This document shows, piece by piece, positions 8,386-17,468 of a stretch of 59,271 nucleotides of DNA. Origin of the DNA: an uncultured Muribaculaceae bacterium (lineage in GTDB: Bacteria; Bacteroidota; Bacteroidia; Bacteroidales; Muribaculaceae); NCBI GenBank assembly GCA_910578665.1, contig CAJTQU010000013.1, positions 1-59,271 on the forward strand, given 5' to 3'. Numbering within the stretch: the stretch's first letter is position 1; every line of letters starts with the position of its first letter. A program made the translations under genes and the position numbers. The notes under the pieces are model-generated. The model did not search any database. It was not told the origin of the DNA and was given only the letters and a program-made list of their open reading frames with translations.

Positions 8386-10260
8386 TTATTTTACCGGTTC
8401 CAATATCATGATTTGTCTAGGTGACAAATTCATATCTGAGCCCGAAACAGGAATTATGACATCTCCGGTAAGCAGGTCCTTATAACGCAGTCCCGGCCTG
8501 ACAGCCTCGGCATAACGAGACATGTCTATAGACAAATCATTATCCTGGCCGTTGAGAAGCACCACTACTTCCTCTCCGTCCGAAGTATACCGCTTATACA
8601 GATACGCGCCGTTTGTAGGCATAAAATGCACCATCTTGCCCTCGGCAAGTGCTTTTTTACCTTTACGCCAGTTCAAAAGCATGCTTATAAAGTCAAACGC
8701 CTCGTTCTGAATGTCTGTGCGGCCTCCGCGCTCAAAACTATTCACCTTGTCACCGGGAAAACCGCCTGGCATGTCGCGACGCACATTTCCGTCACCAGGC
8801 TTCCTGTCTCCTGACATCAGCAACTCCGTACCATAATACAACTGCGGAATACCCGGGACCGTCAGAAGCAAAGTCACCGCCTGCTTCCACGCATCAAGAT
8901 TTTCAGGCTGCGAAAGAACCACACGCTCAGTGTCATGATTATCCAGAAAACGCAGCACATTCAACGGATCGGCATAGATATAATCAAGTGCCAGATGGTC
9001 ATATACCTTGTTCAAACCATTCCATGGGTCCGTCTGCTCCTTATACGGGGCCAGATCCCGGCTAAGCATCATCAGAGGGAAGTCCATTACTACAGGCAGC
9101 CTGGTGTCATCCTCCTTACCTGACAGCAACGAACCTTTTTGCCAATACGCCTCAGCGGCAGGCGTACCGAACCAACATTCTCCCACTATATTAAAACCAG
9201 GGTATTCGGCAAGCACGGCGTCGCACCAGTCACCCATTTTGTCTTTATCAGCATATGGATAAGTATCCATGCGTATGCCGTCTATACCGGCCTCTTCTAT
9301 CCACCAGATAGAATTCTGCACGAGATACTTCATAAGATGCGGATTACGCTGGTTTAAATCAGGCATCTGTTCTACAAACCAACCATCGACAGATAGTTTT
9401 CGGTCATAATCAGAAGCATAAGGGTCCGTGATTGTAGACAGGCGGTAATTGGTCTGCTGGTAGCCGTCGGAGAAATTAAACCAGTCAGACGAAGGACGTT
9501 CCCTGAACCACACATGTTCCGAACCGCAATGGTTAAAAATCATATCCATCACAGTCTTTATATCTCGGTCATGCAGCGTGTCTATAAGTTTTACATAATC
9601 ATCATTGGTGCCAAAACGGGGATCTACATTATAATAATCCGTAGTGGCATAACCATGATAAGAACCGCCGGGCATATCGTTCTCCAACACAGGATTGAGC
9701 CACAACGCCGTAATCCCCAGAGTATCCAGATAATCAATATGGTCATTTATGCCTTTGAGATCGCCTCCGTGCCTTACATTAAGATCTGAACGGTCCGCAC
9801 CCACCGGGAATCGCATCCCTTTCACCTTGTTATTCGATTCGTCTCCATCGGCAAAGCGGTCTGGCATCACCATATACAGCACATCTCCGGCATCAAAACC
9901 AGCCGCGCCCCTGTTCTCTTTACGTCCACGCAATTCATAGGCATAAGTGCTTTTTTTCTTACCGTCCCGAAGAAAAATCTTAAGCTTGCCCGGCGAAGCT
10001 TCGGGAGAAACATTAAGATATACATACAGATAATTGTCACTGCCGTCCAGACGCGCCACGCTGTCCAGACTGACACCCTGGTAAGAAGCTATACTAACAT
10101 CGGCATTCTTGATGCCGGGACCGTACAGCTGCAACTGCAACGAAGTATCATTCATGCCTGTCCACCAATGTGGCGGATCAAAACGCTTTACATCCGTTCC
10201 GGCATAGGCTGCAAGCGCCATCCCGGCCACGGTTCCCAATCCGATCAAATGTCTCAACAT
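8386..10260 (-). CDS. Secreted GH13 alpha-amylase / neopullulanase-like enzyme
   Basis: Glycoside hydrolase of 624 residues that should cut alpha-1,4-glucans, similar in layout to periplasmic SusA-type neopullulanases. A signal peptide covers residues 1-20. An N-terminal beta-sandwich with HWWTGM (about 31-36) is typical of cyclomaltodextrinase-like GH13. The barrel shows all catalytic residues: nucleophile Asp332 in GIRMDTYPYAD, acid/base Glu361 in IVGECWFG, and Asp443 in FLDNHDTER. A C-terminal beta domain follows. It is not adjacent to the SusC/SusD genes of this window. The 5' leader is long and can fold. Family call firm; exact substrate inferred. Confidence 0.92.
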   Translation of the reverse strand: MLRHLIGLGTVAGMALAAYAGTDVKRFDPPHWWTGMNDTSLQLQLYGPGIKNADVSIASYQGVSLDSVARLDGSDNYLYVYLNVSPEASPGKLKIFLRDGKKKSTYAYELRGRKENRGAAGFDAGDVLYMVMPDRFADGDESNNKVKGMRFPVGADRSDLNVRHGGDLKGINDHIDYLDTLGITALWLNPVLENDMPGGSYHGYATTDYYNVDPRFGTNDDYVKLIDTLHDRDIKTVMDMIFNHCGSEHVWFRERPSSDWFNFSDGYQQTNYRLSTITDPYASDYDRKLSVDGWFVEQMPDLNQRNPHLMKYLVQNSIWWIEEAGIDGIRMDTYPYADKDKMGDWCDAVLAEYPGFNIVGECWFGTPAAEAYWQKGSLLSGKEDDTRLPVVMDFPLMMLSRDLAPYKEQTDPWNGLNKVYDHLALDYIYADPLNVLRFLDNHDTERVVLSQPENLDAWKQAVTLLLTVPGIPQLYYGTELLMSGDRKPGDGNVRRDMPGGFPGDKVNSFERGGRTDIQNEAFDFISMLLNWRKGKKALAEGKMVHFMPTNGAYLYKRYTSDGEEVVVLLNGQDNDLSIDMSRYAEAVRPGLRYKDLLTGDVIIPVSGSDMNLSPRQIMILEPVK

Positions 10261-10336
10261 AACTACTTTTTTAACAGACTTCTATTACTTGAATATGGTT
10301 AAAAACAATTCTAAAACTACTAGCCATTATCACGCC

Positions 10337-10395
10337 GGTGCCAGGCAGAATGCCCTTTGCATTGTGCCCGTCATACGTAAAACATACACGGCACC
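10337..10395 (-). ncRNA. Structured 5' leader of the amylase gene (candidate)
   Basis: GGTGCC (10390-10395 read on the minus strand) pairs perfectly with GGCACC (10337-10342), enclosing smaller hairpins such as GGCA/TGCC and ATGC/GCAT. It lies between the -7 element at 10441-10449 and the amylase ATG at 10260. I do not recognise it as a known riboswitch class. Confidence 0.35.
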
Positions 10396-10440
10396 AATAC
10401 TTAAACCTAAAATCAAATAATATATTGTTTACTGCCGCAT

Positions 10441-10449
10441 GCAAAATTA
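10441..10449 (-). promoter_or_regulatory. -7 promoter element of the amylase operon
   Basis: Minus-strand TAATTTTGC. Predicted transcription start near 10435 gives a leader of about 175 nt. No good -33 TTTG is seen, which would fit an activator-dependent promoter. This leader plus promoter accounts for most of the gene-free stretch 10261-10566. Confidence 0.5.
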
Positions 10450-10513
10450 TTAACTTACGACTGTGCGGATAAATAATCCGTGTTTTCTGACTACAACCCG
10501 TATAACATAAAGC

Positions 10514-10541
10514 CGGACCGACCGCGTGAGCAGTCAGTCCG
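10514..10541 (-). terminator. Weak terminator hairpin after the coiled-coil lipoprotein gene
   Basis: GGACCGAC pairs with GTCAGTCC with one mismatch, just downstream of the gene ending at 10567. Only a short T-rich tract follows on the minus strand. Confidence 0.35.
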
Positions 10542-10566
10542 ACCAGTATATTTATTTCAGCTTATA

Positions 10567-11442
10567 TCAACCTACCTGGATGATAAGGAAGTCTGTAGTA
10601 CCCCAGAATCGGGCAGCATTAGTTATGACAATGCTCTTGGTACCGTCATTAAGGGTCTCGATGCGATATGAGTCAGCAGGCTGGTTGCTGAGCACCTTGA
10701 CTTTCTTATTATAGCACGGTATCACATTAAGGCTGCGACGGTCTGCCTGTTTGAAATAACCTGAATTATAATCACCCTGCAAAAGTTTCTTCTTGTGGAG
10801 AATCTTATTCTTTTCCAGTTCTTTCTTAGTACCTATTGCGTAATATACACGGTTGGCGTCATTGACAAGTTTCTCATTTTCAGCCTTGGCCACATTCACC
10901 TCGTTTATAGCCTCTTCCTTGGCTGCTACTTCTGTCTTGACCTGTTCCTCGGTTGTCGCTACCTTGTCGTTAAGTTCGTTAATCTGCTGGTGGGCAGTCT
11001 GGAGCTGCGCGGTAAGCTCTGTAATCTTAGCCTCGTTCTGGCTGATCACAGTTTTAAGTCTTGCCACCTCTTTGGCCAGCTGTCCGCTTTTATCATTAGT
11101 GGCGTTAAACTGCTGTGTAAGCTCGTCAAGACGGGCCTGCTTAGCCTGCAATTCTGATTTGATACGGGCAAGATTATCTATGATTTCCGAACGCTTTGTG
11201 CCGTTGTCTGTGCCACGAAGATTATACAACAGACCTTCTTGAACATTAATCTCCTCTATACCGGAATAAATGTCACTCATTAAGAATATCAGAGAATCTT
11301 TGCTGTCCTGCGCCATTTCCAAACGTTCATTAAGCACTACAGCCTGGTCTACGGCTGTATCTGAATTCTCATTTCCTGCCTTCTTATTACATGAAGCCAA
11401 TATGACTGCCGGCAGGGCAAGTGCTAATAAATACTTTCTCAT
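10567..11442 (-). CDS. Coiled-coil lipoprotein (possible Cbp1-like adhesin family)
   Basis: Lipoprotein of 291 residues. The signal MRKYLLALALPAVILASC has the lipid Cys18. Residues about 65-200 form one long heptad-rich coiled coil (LARIKSELQAKQARLDEL, then VARLKTVISQNEAKITEL). A conserved C-terminal domain begins near YYAIGTKKELEKNKIL and ends WGTTDFLIIQVG. Similar proteins are widespread in Bacteroidales; I recall some being named after a collagen-binding glycoprotein of B. fragilis, but a role in adhesion here is unproven. It lies 66 bp downstream of rsmI on the same strand and may be read from its own promoter. Confidence 0.65.
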   Translation of the reverse strand: MRKYLLALALPAVILASCNKKAGNENSDTAVDQAVVLNERLEMAQDSKDSLIFLMSDIYSGIEEINVQEGLLYNLRGTDNGTKRSEIIDNLARIKSELQAKQARLDELTQQFNATNDKSGQLAKEVARLKTVISQNEAKITELTAQLQTAHQQINELNDKVATTEEQVKTEVAAKEEAINEVNVAKAENEKLVNDANRVYYAIGTKKELEKNKILHKKKLLQGDYNSGYFKQADRRSLNVIPCYNKKVKVLSNQPADSYRIETLNDGTKSIVITNAARFWGTTDFLIIQVG

Positions 11443-11508
11443 AGTAGATAAAAGTGGTTATAAATTTAAAAATAGTTTATAGTCTCTCCTATTTTAGCAG
11501 CAACACGG

Positions 11509-12222
11509 TCACCGGTCTGTCTCTTCGGATGATCCGCCGCCAGAACGCATTGTCTGCCCGGATATAACTATAACAATTTCTCCTCGCGGATTGTTTGCTT
11601 CAAAATACTCATTTAGTTCGCCGAGTGTGCCGTGATGGACAGTTTCATGTATTTTGGATATTTCGCGGCACACTGCTGCCTCCCTGTCCCGGCCAAAAGT
11701 TTCGGCAAGCTGACGCAATGTGCGCGGCAGACGTTTAGGAGACTCATATATCACCACCGTCCTGCCATCGGCAGCCAGCGATGACAGACGCGTGGCACGA
11801 CCTTTCTTGGGAGGCAGAAAGCCCTCGAAAACAAATCGGTCACAAGGCAGGCCGGATGCAACCAAGGCAGGCACAAACGCCGTAGGTCCCGGCAGGCACT
11901 CCACACATATGCCGGCACGCCGGCACTCTCTTGACAACATAAACCCTGGATCGGATATGCCGGGCGTGCCGGCATCAGAAACAAGTGCTATGGTCATACC
12001 CCCCTCCAGCCTCTCTACAATCCCTCTGACAGCCTCATGCTCGTTATATTTGTGATGACTCTGCATCGGAGTGTGTATATCAAAATGTTTCATAAGCACA
12101 CCGCTGGTACGGGTATCTTCAGCCAAAATCAGATCAGCTTCTCTCAAGACCCTCACCGCGCGCATGGTCATGTCCTCCATGTTGCCTACCGGAGTCGGCA
12201 CTATGTATAATTTACCGCTCAT
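11509..12222 (-). CDS. rsmI: 16S rRNA 2'-O-methyltransferase RsmI
   Basis: SAM-dependent enzyme that methylates the ribose of C1402 in 16S rRNA. At 237 residues it has the tetrapyrrole-methylase fold of the family: start KLYIVPTPVGN, then ILAEDTRTSG, the conserved VSDAGTPGISDPG loop, LPGPTAFVPALVASGLP, FEGFLPPKKGRA and REISKIHE. It starts 6 bp after the end of the conserved unknown gene at 12229 and is probably the third gene of a dacB - unknown - rsmI unit. Confidence 0.95.
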   Translation of the reverse strand: MSGKLYIVPTPVGNMEDMTMRAVRVLREADLILAEDTRTSGVLMKHFDIHTPMQSHHKYNEHEAVRGIVERLEGGMTIALVSDAGTPGISDPGFMLSRECRRAGICVECLPGPTAFVPALVASGLPCDRFVFEGFLPPKKGRATRLSSLAADGRTVVIYESPKRLPRTLRQLAETFGRDREAAVCREISKIHETVHHGTLGELNEYFEANNPRGEIVIVISGQTMRSGGGSSEETDR

Positions 12223-12228
12223 CTGTCC

Positions 12229-12897
12229 TCATTCGGCGCTCTCGCGCATATACCTTTCCACCAGCATTGCAAACTCCTTGACTTCCGCACTCTCTGGATC
12301 CCACTGGAGATCATTGAAGAAATAATCGGTCACCTCCTCCATAGTATCCATAGTCTCTATCAGCGATAGCGCATCCTTAAACGCCATGTCACTGTTAGAG
12401 AATAGTTCGCGGCGAAACCTGAACTTATCGTTTATAGTAAGAAATCTGGCCAACGGTCTGCGCACTACGCCGGATTCCGCTATAACCACCTCTTTGTCTT
12501 CAGACGCCGGACCTTCTACGACAGCTGTTTCCGTATTATCATCTTCCAATCCAACATCAAAAACCGATGCCTCGGTTTCCTCATGGACATCTGGTTTATG
12601 GCCTGTAACAACTTCATTGTCAACCTGCGGCCTGCTCTCCAGCGAGGGCATTACCTCGCTCATGAAAAGACGCTCGGCCGGATCAGGTTCGTCAGAATCT
12701 GTTTCCTCACCAGAAAGCAAAACGACATCATCCACGGCCTCCTCGAACAGAGAGGCCGATTCAGCCACGTCAAAACATTTACCAATAGCCAGGCTCACTA
12801 TATTGCCGCGCTGATCTGCGGGCCGCCTCAAAGCCATCTCGATCAGACCTTCCGCCTCATACAGGCGGTTGAGTATCTCGCGTAATTTTTCTTCCAT
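12229..12897 (-). CDS. Conserved Bacteroidales protein of unknown function
   Basis: Protein of 222 residues with no signal peptide and no enzyme motif. I chose ATG 12897 (MEEKLREILNRLYEAEG), since a longer reading frame from 12993 would run into dacB. Three parts are visible: a helical N-terminal segment to about residue 60, a very acidic and probably disordered middle (about 65-150), and a compact C-terminal domain beginning ARFLTINDKFRFRRELFSN and containing a WDPESAEVKEFA stretch. Homologues with the same FRFRREL...F domain occur across Bacteroidales beside cell-wall or rRNA-methylation genes. It sits 10 bp after dacB and 6 bp before rsmI, so it is co-transcribed. Confidence 0.8.
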   Translation of the reverse strand: MEEKLREILNRLYEAEGLIEMALRRPADQRGNIVSLAIGKCFDVAESASLFEEAVDDVVLLSGEETDSDEPDPAERLFMSEVMPSLESRPQVDNEVVTGHKPDVHEETEASVFDVGLEDDNTETAVVEGPASEDKEVVIAESGVVRRPLARFLTINDKFRFRRELFSNSDMAFKDALSLIETMDTMEEVTDYFFNDLQWDPESAEVKEFAMLVERYMRESAE

Positions 12898-12907
12898 AAT
12901 ATAATTG

Positions 12908-14134
12908 TCATTGTCCGTTATCGCCGGCAAACGTGTCAAGCAACATTTTTGCAGCCTTGTCGCGCACGGCAGAACGCGTGCCGGGAAAATCATTTATGAG
13001 TATCACAACCACATGAGTGGGAGCATAATCTTCGTCCAACATATAACCGGCAAAACACTGCACGCCGCCCATAGAACCTGTCTTCATGGCAATATAGCCG
13101 TCCAACGGTGTATCTTTCAGAAAAGAACGCATAGTGCCCTCCTGTCCTGCCAGCGGGAAAAAGGACACATAATCCGCATTATACGACATTTTCACAAGCA
13201 CATCCGTTATAAATTTAGCCGTCATGCGGTTGAAGCGCGAAAGCCCTGAACCGTCTATTAGAAGCACCGATTCCATGTCAGCACCTTTTTTCTTCCAGAA
13301 ATCCATCTCTATCGCTGCACCCTCACCTGTATCACCGGGCTTGCCGCATAACAATGCCAATGTGCGCAACAGTGCCTCGGCATACAGATTATCACTGCGT
13401 TTCATGCACGAACGCATAATGTCGTCAATCGGAGGTGACTGGTGGTCAAGCAGTATGACACGCTTTCCATCCATGGGATAATCACCTCCGCACACCTTTA
13501 TTCCTGAAGCTTCCAAAATTGAAGTCAGCGTCTTGACAAACATGGCCGGAGGATCTTTCACAGCCTGTCTGCCGGTAGCGTTTCTACGATAATTAAGCCC
13601 GTGACAGCCCGTTCCGTAGTAATGCTTCAAATCTCCGGGCGCCCACGATTTCGGAGTTGCCGGAGATGTATATATGCCGCAGTCAGTCACAATGGAGCCG
13701 GCAATACTGTCTACACCGTGCTTACGGAGCACAGATACTATCTCAGGCATAATGTCGCTCCCTTTAGGCTCCACATCAGCGCCAAGGGTGGGGTCCCCTC
13801 CACCCTCTACCAGGAGGTTGCCCTCAAGCATGCCGGACTCTATCCGGCCTACGGCATACACCTTGGTATGGTATCTGTATTTCACGCCGCTTTGTTCCAA
13901 TGTAGTGGCTATCGTGACAGCCTTGGTCACTGATGCCGGAACGAGAGGCGCATTCTCGTTATGGCTGTCGACCACTTCGCCTGTGGCAAGATCAAGTATC
14001 ATTACGGCACAGCGGTCCGAGCGTACACCCGGCGAAGAGGCAAACTCGGCAGCCGGACTTTGCGCTCTCACAACGACGGCACACACCAAAAAGAGGACCG
14101 CGGTAAATATTCTCAATCTATATTTTAATTTCAT
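12908..14134 (-). CDS. dacB: D-alanyl-D-alanine carboxypeptidase/endopeptidase (PBP4, S13)
   Basis: Exported penicillin-binding protein that trims or opens peptide cross-links in peptidoglycan. It is 408 residues with a signal peptide over residues 1-24. The three serine-enzyme motifs are in place: SVTK at 68-71 with nucleophile Ser68, SDN at 247-249 and KTG at 351-353. The GGGDPTLG segment (about 111-118) is typical of the S13 family insert. A TAACTTTG promoter element lies about 20 bp upstream of the ATG, so the leader is very short. It heads the dacB - unknown - rsmI unit. Confidence 0.93.
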   Translation of the reverse strand: MKLKYRLRIFTAVLFLVCAVVVRAQSPAAEFASSPGVRSDRCAVMILDLATGEVVDSHNENAPLVPASVTKAVTIATTLEQSGVKYRYHTKVYAVGRIESGMLEGNLLVEGGGDPTLGADVEPKGSDIMPEIVSVLRKHGVDSIAGSIVTDCGIYTSPATPKSWAPGDLKHYYGTGCHGLNYRRNATGRQAVKDPPAMFVKTLTSILEASGIKVCGGDYPMDGKRVILLDHQSPPIDDIMRSCMKRSDNLYAEALLRTLALLCGKPGDTGEGAAIEMDFWKKKGADMESVLLIDGSGLSRFNRMTAKFITDVLVKMSYNADYVSFFPLAGQEGTMRSFLKDTPLDGYIAMKTGSMGGVQCFAGYMLDEDYAPTHVVVILINDFPGTRSAVRDKAAKMLLDTFAGDNGQ

Positions 14135-14156
14135 ACTTTTTCAGCAGATTCAGCTA

Positions 14157-14164
14157 CAAAGTTA
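14157..14164 (-). promoter_or_regulatory. -7 promoter element of dacB
   Basis: Minus-strand TAACTTTG ends 22 bp before the dacB ATG at 14134, giving a leader of under 20 nt. Confidence 0.6.
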
Positions 14165-14228
14165 GTAAAAATTATCCACACCCGGTCTAAATTACAATAA
14201 TCTCCTTGGCCGTTATTTGAAAAATTAC

Positions 14229-14237
14229 TAATTTTAC
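14229..14237 (+). promoter_or_regulatory. Possible -7 element for the permease gene
   Basis: TAATTTTAC resembles the TAnnTTTG element but has A in place of the conserved G. It is divergent from the dacB promoter and would give a leader of roughly 60 nt to ATG 14303. Confidence 0.4.
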
Positions 14238-14302
14238 CTCCTAAAATCTACACCCGGCACACCCCTACGGTGCTTCGGGCAGTGCAATATACCTGCTGGC
14301 TA

Positions 14303-15433
14303 ATGACATACGAACGCCGACCTTTCACTTTTGACCGTGTGGTACGCATACTGTTTTCCGTGTGTGCCATACTGGGTATATTATATCTGGTAAACATACT
14401 CAAGGGGGTATTGCTGCCTTTTCTTGTGGCATGTCTGATTGCATATACGCTAGAACCGATAGTCAAGTGGAACATGCGCGTGCTAAAACTGAAAGGGCGT
14501 TTCCTGCCCGTATTACTCACTCTGGCAGAAGTGACCGCATTCATAACAGCCACCGGCCTGGTACTCGTGCCATACATCGCCAGCGAGATAGATGCCATGT
14601 CATCACTGCTGCAACGCTATGCGACAACCAAGATGCACACGCCGTACCTGCCGGCAGAAATTCACACATTTCTCAGGGAAAATATCGACATGGATTTCCT
14701 CACAGGGCTTATCAGCAAAGAAGAATGGAAAGCGCTGGCCAAACAGGCCGTATCGTCCTCATGGAGTTTTCTCAGTTCCGGTCTAAGCTTCATAATAGGA
14801 CTTCTAAGCTGGATAATAGTCTTTCTATATGTCATATTTATCATGATAGACTATGAGAAGCTGATGTTATCGTTCCGCCAGCTTGTACCCCGGTCGCACC
14901 GCAGGCAGGTAATAGGCGTGTTCCGGGATGTGCGCAACGCCATGAACTGCTATTTTCGCGGACAGGCCCTGGTGGCATCCATCGTAGGCCTGCTGTTCGC
15001 GGCCGGCTTCCTGCTGATAGGGTTGCCAATGGGAGTGCTCCTCGGCCTCATAATAGGCGTTCTCAACCTTGTACCCTATCTGCAATTGCTGTCTCTGCCC
15101 GTAACGGCCATACTCTGCCTTGTGGCATCAGTTGACTCGGGTGTTAATTTTTGGACAATATTCTGGGAGAGCATGGCTGTATATGTGGTCGTGCAATGCA
15201 TCCAGGACCTGTATCTCACTCCGAAAATCATGGGCAAGGCCATGGGGCTTAATCCTGCTATTATATTGCTGTCATTATCAGTATGGGGATGTCTGCTAGG
15301 CTTCCTAGGGCTGATTATAGCCCTGCCGCTCACTACCCTGATACTTTCTTACTACGATCGATTCATAGTGCAACCTTACGCCGATAATGACAGACGAACG
15401 CAGACCTCGCCTCTAGACGAGCCATTTGACTAA
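14303..15433 (+). CDS. AI-2E family transporter (TqsA/YdiK-like permease)
   Basis: Inner-membrane protein of about 376 residues in the AI-2E/UPF0118 family. I favour ATG 14303 (MTYERRPFTFDRVVRILFS), since the upstream in-frame ATG at 14270 adds residues not usual for the family. Pattern: paired N-terminal membrane helices (about 15-65), a soluble helical part, then four to five helices from about 165 on, including the signature PMGVLLGLIIGVLNLVPYLQ and QDLYLTPKIMGKAMGLNP. Relatives export autoinducer-2 or act as cation exchangers; the substrate here is not known. tdk follows on the same strand 20 bp later. Confidence 0.88.
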   Translation: MTYERRPFTFDRVVRILFSVCAILGILYLVNILKGVLLPFLVACLIAYTLEPIVKWNMRVLKLKGRFLPVLLTLAEVTAFITATGLVLVPYIASEIDAMSSLLQRYATTKMHTPYLPAEIHTFLRENIDMDFLTGLISKEEWKALAKQAVSSSWSFLSSGLSFIIGLLSWIIVFLYVIFIMIDYEKLMLSFRQLVPRSHRRQVIGVFRDVRNAMNCYFRGQALVASIVGLLFAAGFLLIGLPMGVLLGLIIGVLNLVPYLQLLSLPVTAILCLVASVDSGVNFWTIFWESMAVYVVVQCIQDLYLTPKIMGKAMGLNPAIILLSLSVWGCLLGFLGLIIALPLTTLILSYYDRFIVQPYADNDRRTQTSPLDEPFD

Positions 15434-15453
15434 ACTCTCCTCCAATAAACAAA

Positions 15454-16089
15454 ATGAAACGAATAGGCAAACTATATTTCCGCTACGGCACAATGGGTTC
15501 GGCAAAGACCGCTATGCTGCTCACACAGGCATATAATTTTGAAGAGAGACAGATGGAATACCTGTGCTTTAAACCTGTGATAGACACTCGTGAACAGCGC
15601 AACGTGATACGCTCGCGCATCGGCATAGAGCGAGAATGCCGATGGATATATCCCGACACCGACCTATATTCGGAACTCCGCCATATATTCGAACAAACTC
15701 TTTCGCTGCCCTCCTGGCTGCTGGTAGACGAAGCACAATTCCTGTCGGCCGCGCAGGTGGAACAACTGGCACGTGTCACCGATGACTTCGGATGCAATGT
15801 GATGTGCTACGGCCTGCGCACAGACTTTAAAACCCATCTTTTCGAGGGATCGCGAAGATTGTTTGAAATAGCAGACAGTATCGAAGAGATCAAAAGCACT
15901 TGCTCCTGCGGTCGCAAAACCATCGTCAACGCGCGAATCGACTCCGCAGGCAATATCATAACCGAGGGTGAACAGGTGGAAATAGGCGGCAACGACAAAT
16001 ATATGGCCGTATGCCGTAAATGCTGGAGCAACAAACGTGTTGAAAAAGAGATGCGGAACACTCTGCCTTTCTCAGACGGCGAAATCTGA
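15454..16089 (+). CDS. tdk: Thymidine kinase, variant P-loop
   Basis: Salvage enzyme that phosphorylates thymidine with ATP. It is 211 residues and follows the tetrameric bacterial-type layout seen in E. coli (LYF.Y at the start, AYNFEERQ after the P-loop). The ATP loop is GTMGSAKT (residues 12-19), with Ala where the Gly before Lys is usual. The Walker B/lasso region reads LLVDEAQFL (about 90-98). Two cysteine pairs (CSCGRKT and CRKCW) form the structural zinc site. Activity is likely because Lys18 and Thr19 are kept. To my memory, the thymidine kinase of Bacteroides belongs to the other (GSMFSGKT) branch, so this may be a second or transferred copy. Confidence 0.88.
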   Translation: MKRIGKLYFRYGTMGSAKTAMLLTQAYNFEERQMEYLCFKPVIDTREQRNVIRSRIGIERECRWIYPDTDLYSELRHIFEQTLSLPSWLLVDEAQFLSAAQVEQLARVTDDFGCNVMCYGLRTDFKTHLFEGSRRLFEIADSIEEIKSTCSCGRKTIVNARIDSAGNIITEGEQVEIGGNDKYMAVCRKCWSNKRVEKEMRNTLPFSDGEI

Positions 16090-16154
16090 CTGGCCAGACA
16101 TTCGCAGACAAACATAAAAACTATTATCAATATTCATACATAAATTTAATAACC

Positions 16155-17450
16155 ATGTTATCTCCTGATTTACGCGAACGCATTATCTCTCTTGTAAAAA
16201 GCGAGGTCGTACCCGCAGTAGGATGTACCGAGCCTGTGGCTGTAGCCCTCGCCGTGGCCAAAGCCACCGAGATGTTAGGACAGACACCGGCAAATATCCG
16301 TGTCGGCCTGAGTGCGAACATGCTCAAGAACGCCATGGGTGTAGGCATACCCGGCACAGGCATGATAGGCCTGCCCATAGCCATAGCCCTCGGCGCCCTC
16401 ATCGGAAAAAGCAGCTACGGTCTTGAAGTGCTCAAAGATGTCAACCCCGATGCCGTGGCACGCGGAAAAGAATATATTGACAACGACCACATAAACATAT
16501 ATCTTGACGAGAACGCGCCTTCTATATTGTTTATAGACGTAATGGTGACAGATGACAAAGGCCGCTCGGCCAATGCCGTCATAGCAGGTTCGCACACACA
16601 CTTCTCACGCCTTATAACTCCCGACAAAGTGCTGGTCGACACTCTGGCAGAAGACACCGCGCCATCCACCGACAAGAACGAGTCGCCGGTTCCTGAACTG
16701 GATCTGCACACAGTGTGGGAATTCGCAACCGAATCCCCGTTAGAAGAACTGTCGTTCATACTGGAGGCACGCGACCTTAACAAGAAAGCCGCACTCACCG
16801 CTTTCGACGAAGGTTTCGGCCACTCACTCGGATTCACCATCCGGACCAAAGGCGCGCGTTACTTCGGAGAAACACCGCTGGAACATATGCTCGTCTACAC
16901 CTCGGCAGCATGCGACGCACGCATGGCCGGCGCCGTTGTCCCCGTAATGTCAAATTCAGGCTCAGGCAACCAGGGCATCACAGCCACAATGCCCATAGTA
17001 ACGTTTGCCGATGACATAAACGCTACAGAGGAGCAGCTCACGCGCGCGCTCATGCTCTCACACCTCACCTCCATCTACATAAAGCAAAGTCTCGGACGCC
17101 TGTCAGCCCTGTGCGGATGCGTAGTGGCATCCACCGGCGCGTCATCGGGCCTCGTATATCTGATGGGCGGACAGTTCATACATGTATGCTCGGCAGTGAA
17201 AAATATGATTGCCAACCTCACAGGCATGCTTTGCGACGGAGCAAAACCATCTTGCGCCATGAAAATAGCCAGCGGAGTAAGCACAGCAATGATGAGCGCG
17301 CTGCTCGCAATGAACAACCGCTGCGTGACATCGTCCGAAGGCATTGTCTGCGAAGATGTAGACCGCACAATTGCCAACCTCACTTCTATAGGGCGCGATG
17401 CAATGCGTGACACCGACAAGCATGTGTTACGGATAATGACAAGCAAATAA
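16155..17450 (+). CDS. cyuA: L-cysteine desulfidase family protein (UPF0597/YhaM-CyuA type)
   Basis: Cytosolic protein of 431 residues in the serine-dehydratase-alpha-like family that breaks cysteine to sulfide, ammonia and pyruvate through an oxygen-sensitive iron-sulfur cluster. Visible signatures are VPAVGCTEPVAVALA (about 19-33), GIPGTGMIGLPIA, SNSGSGNQGITATMP, and late cysteines in LCGCVVAST and MLCDGAKPSCAMK that would hold the cluster. The length is normal for the family. It stands 65 bp after tdk and ends at a strong terminator, so it is either the last gene of that unit or a single-gene unit. Sulfide production from cysteine in the gut is the likely outcome. Confidence 0.9.
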   Translation: MLSPDLRERIISLVKSEVVPAVGCTEPVAVALAVAKATEMLGQTPANIRVGLSANMLKNAMGVGIPGTGMIGLPIAIALGALIGKSSYGLEVLKDVNPDAVARGKEYIDNDHINIYLDENAPSILFIDVMVTDDKGRSANAVIAGSHTHFSRLITPDKVLVDTLAEDTAPSTDKNESPVPELDLHTVWEFATESPLEELSFILEARDLNKKAALTAFDEGFGHSLGFTIRTKGARYFGETPLEHMLVYTSAACDARMAGAVVPVMSNSGSGNQGITATMPIVTFADDINATEEQLTRALMLSHLTSIYIKQSLGRLSALCGCVVASTGASSGLVYLMGGQFIHVCSAVKNMIANLTGMLCDGAKPSCAMKIASGVSTAMMSALLAMNNRCVTSSEGIVCEDVDRTIANLTSIGRDAMRDTDKHVLRIMTSK

Positions 17451-17468
17451 CCCGATATCACCAAATAA

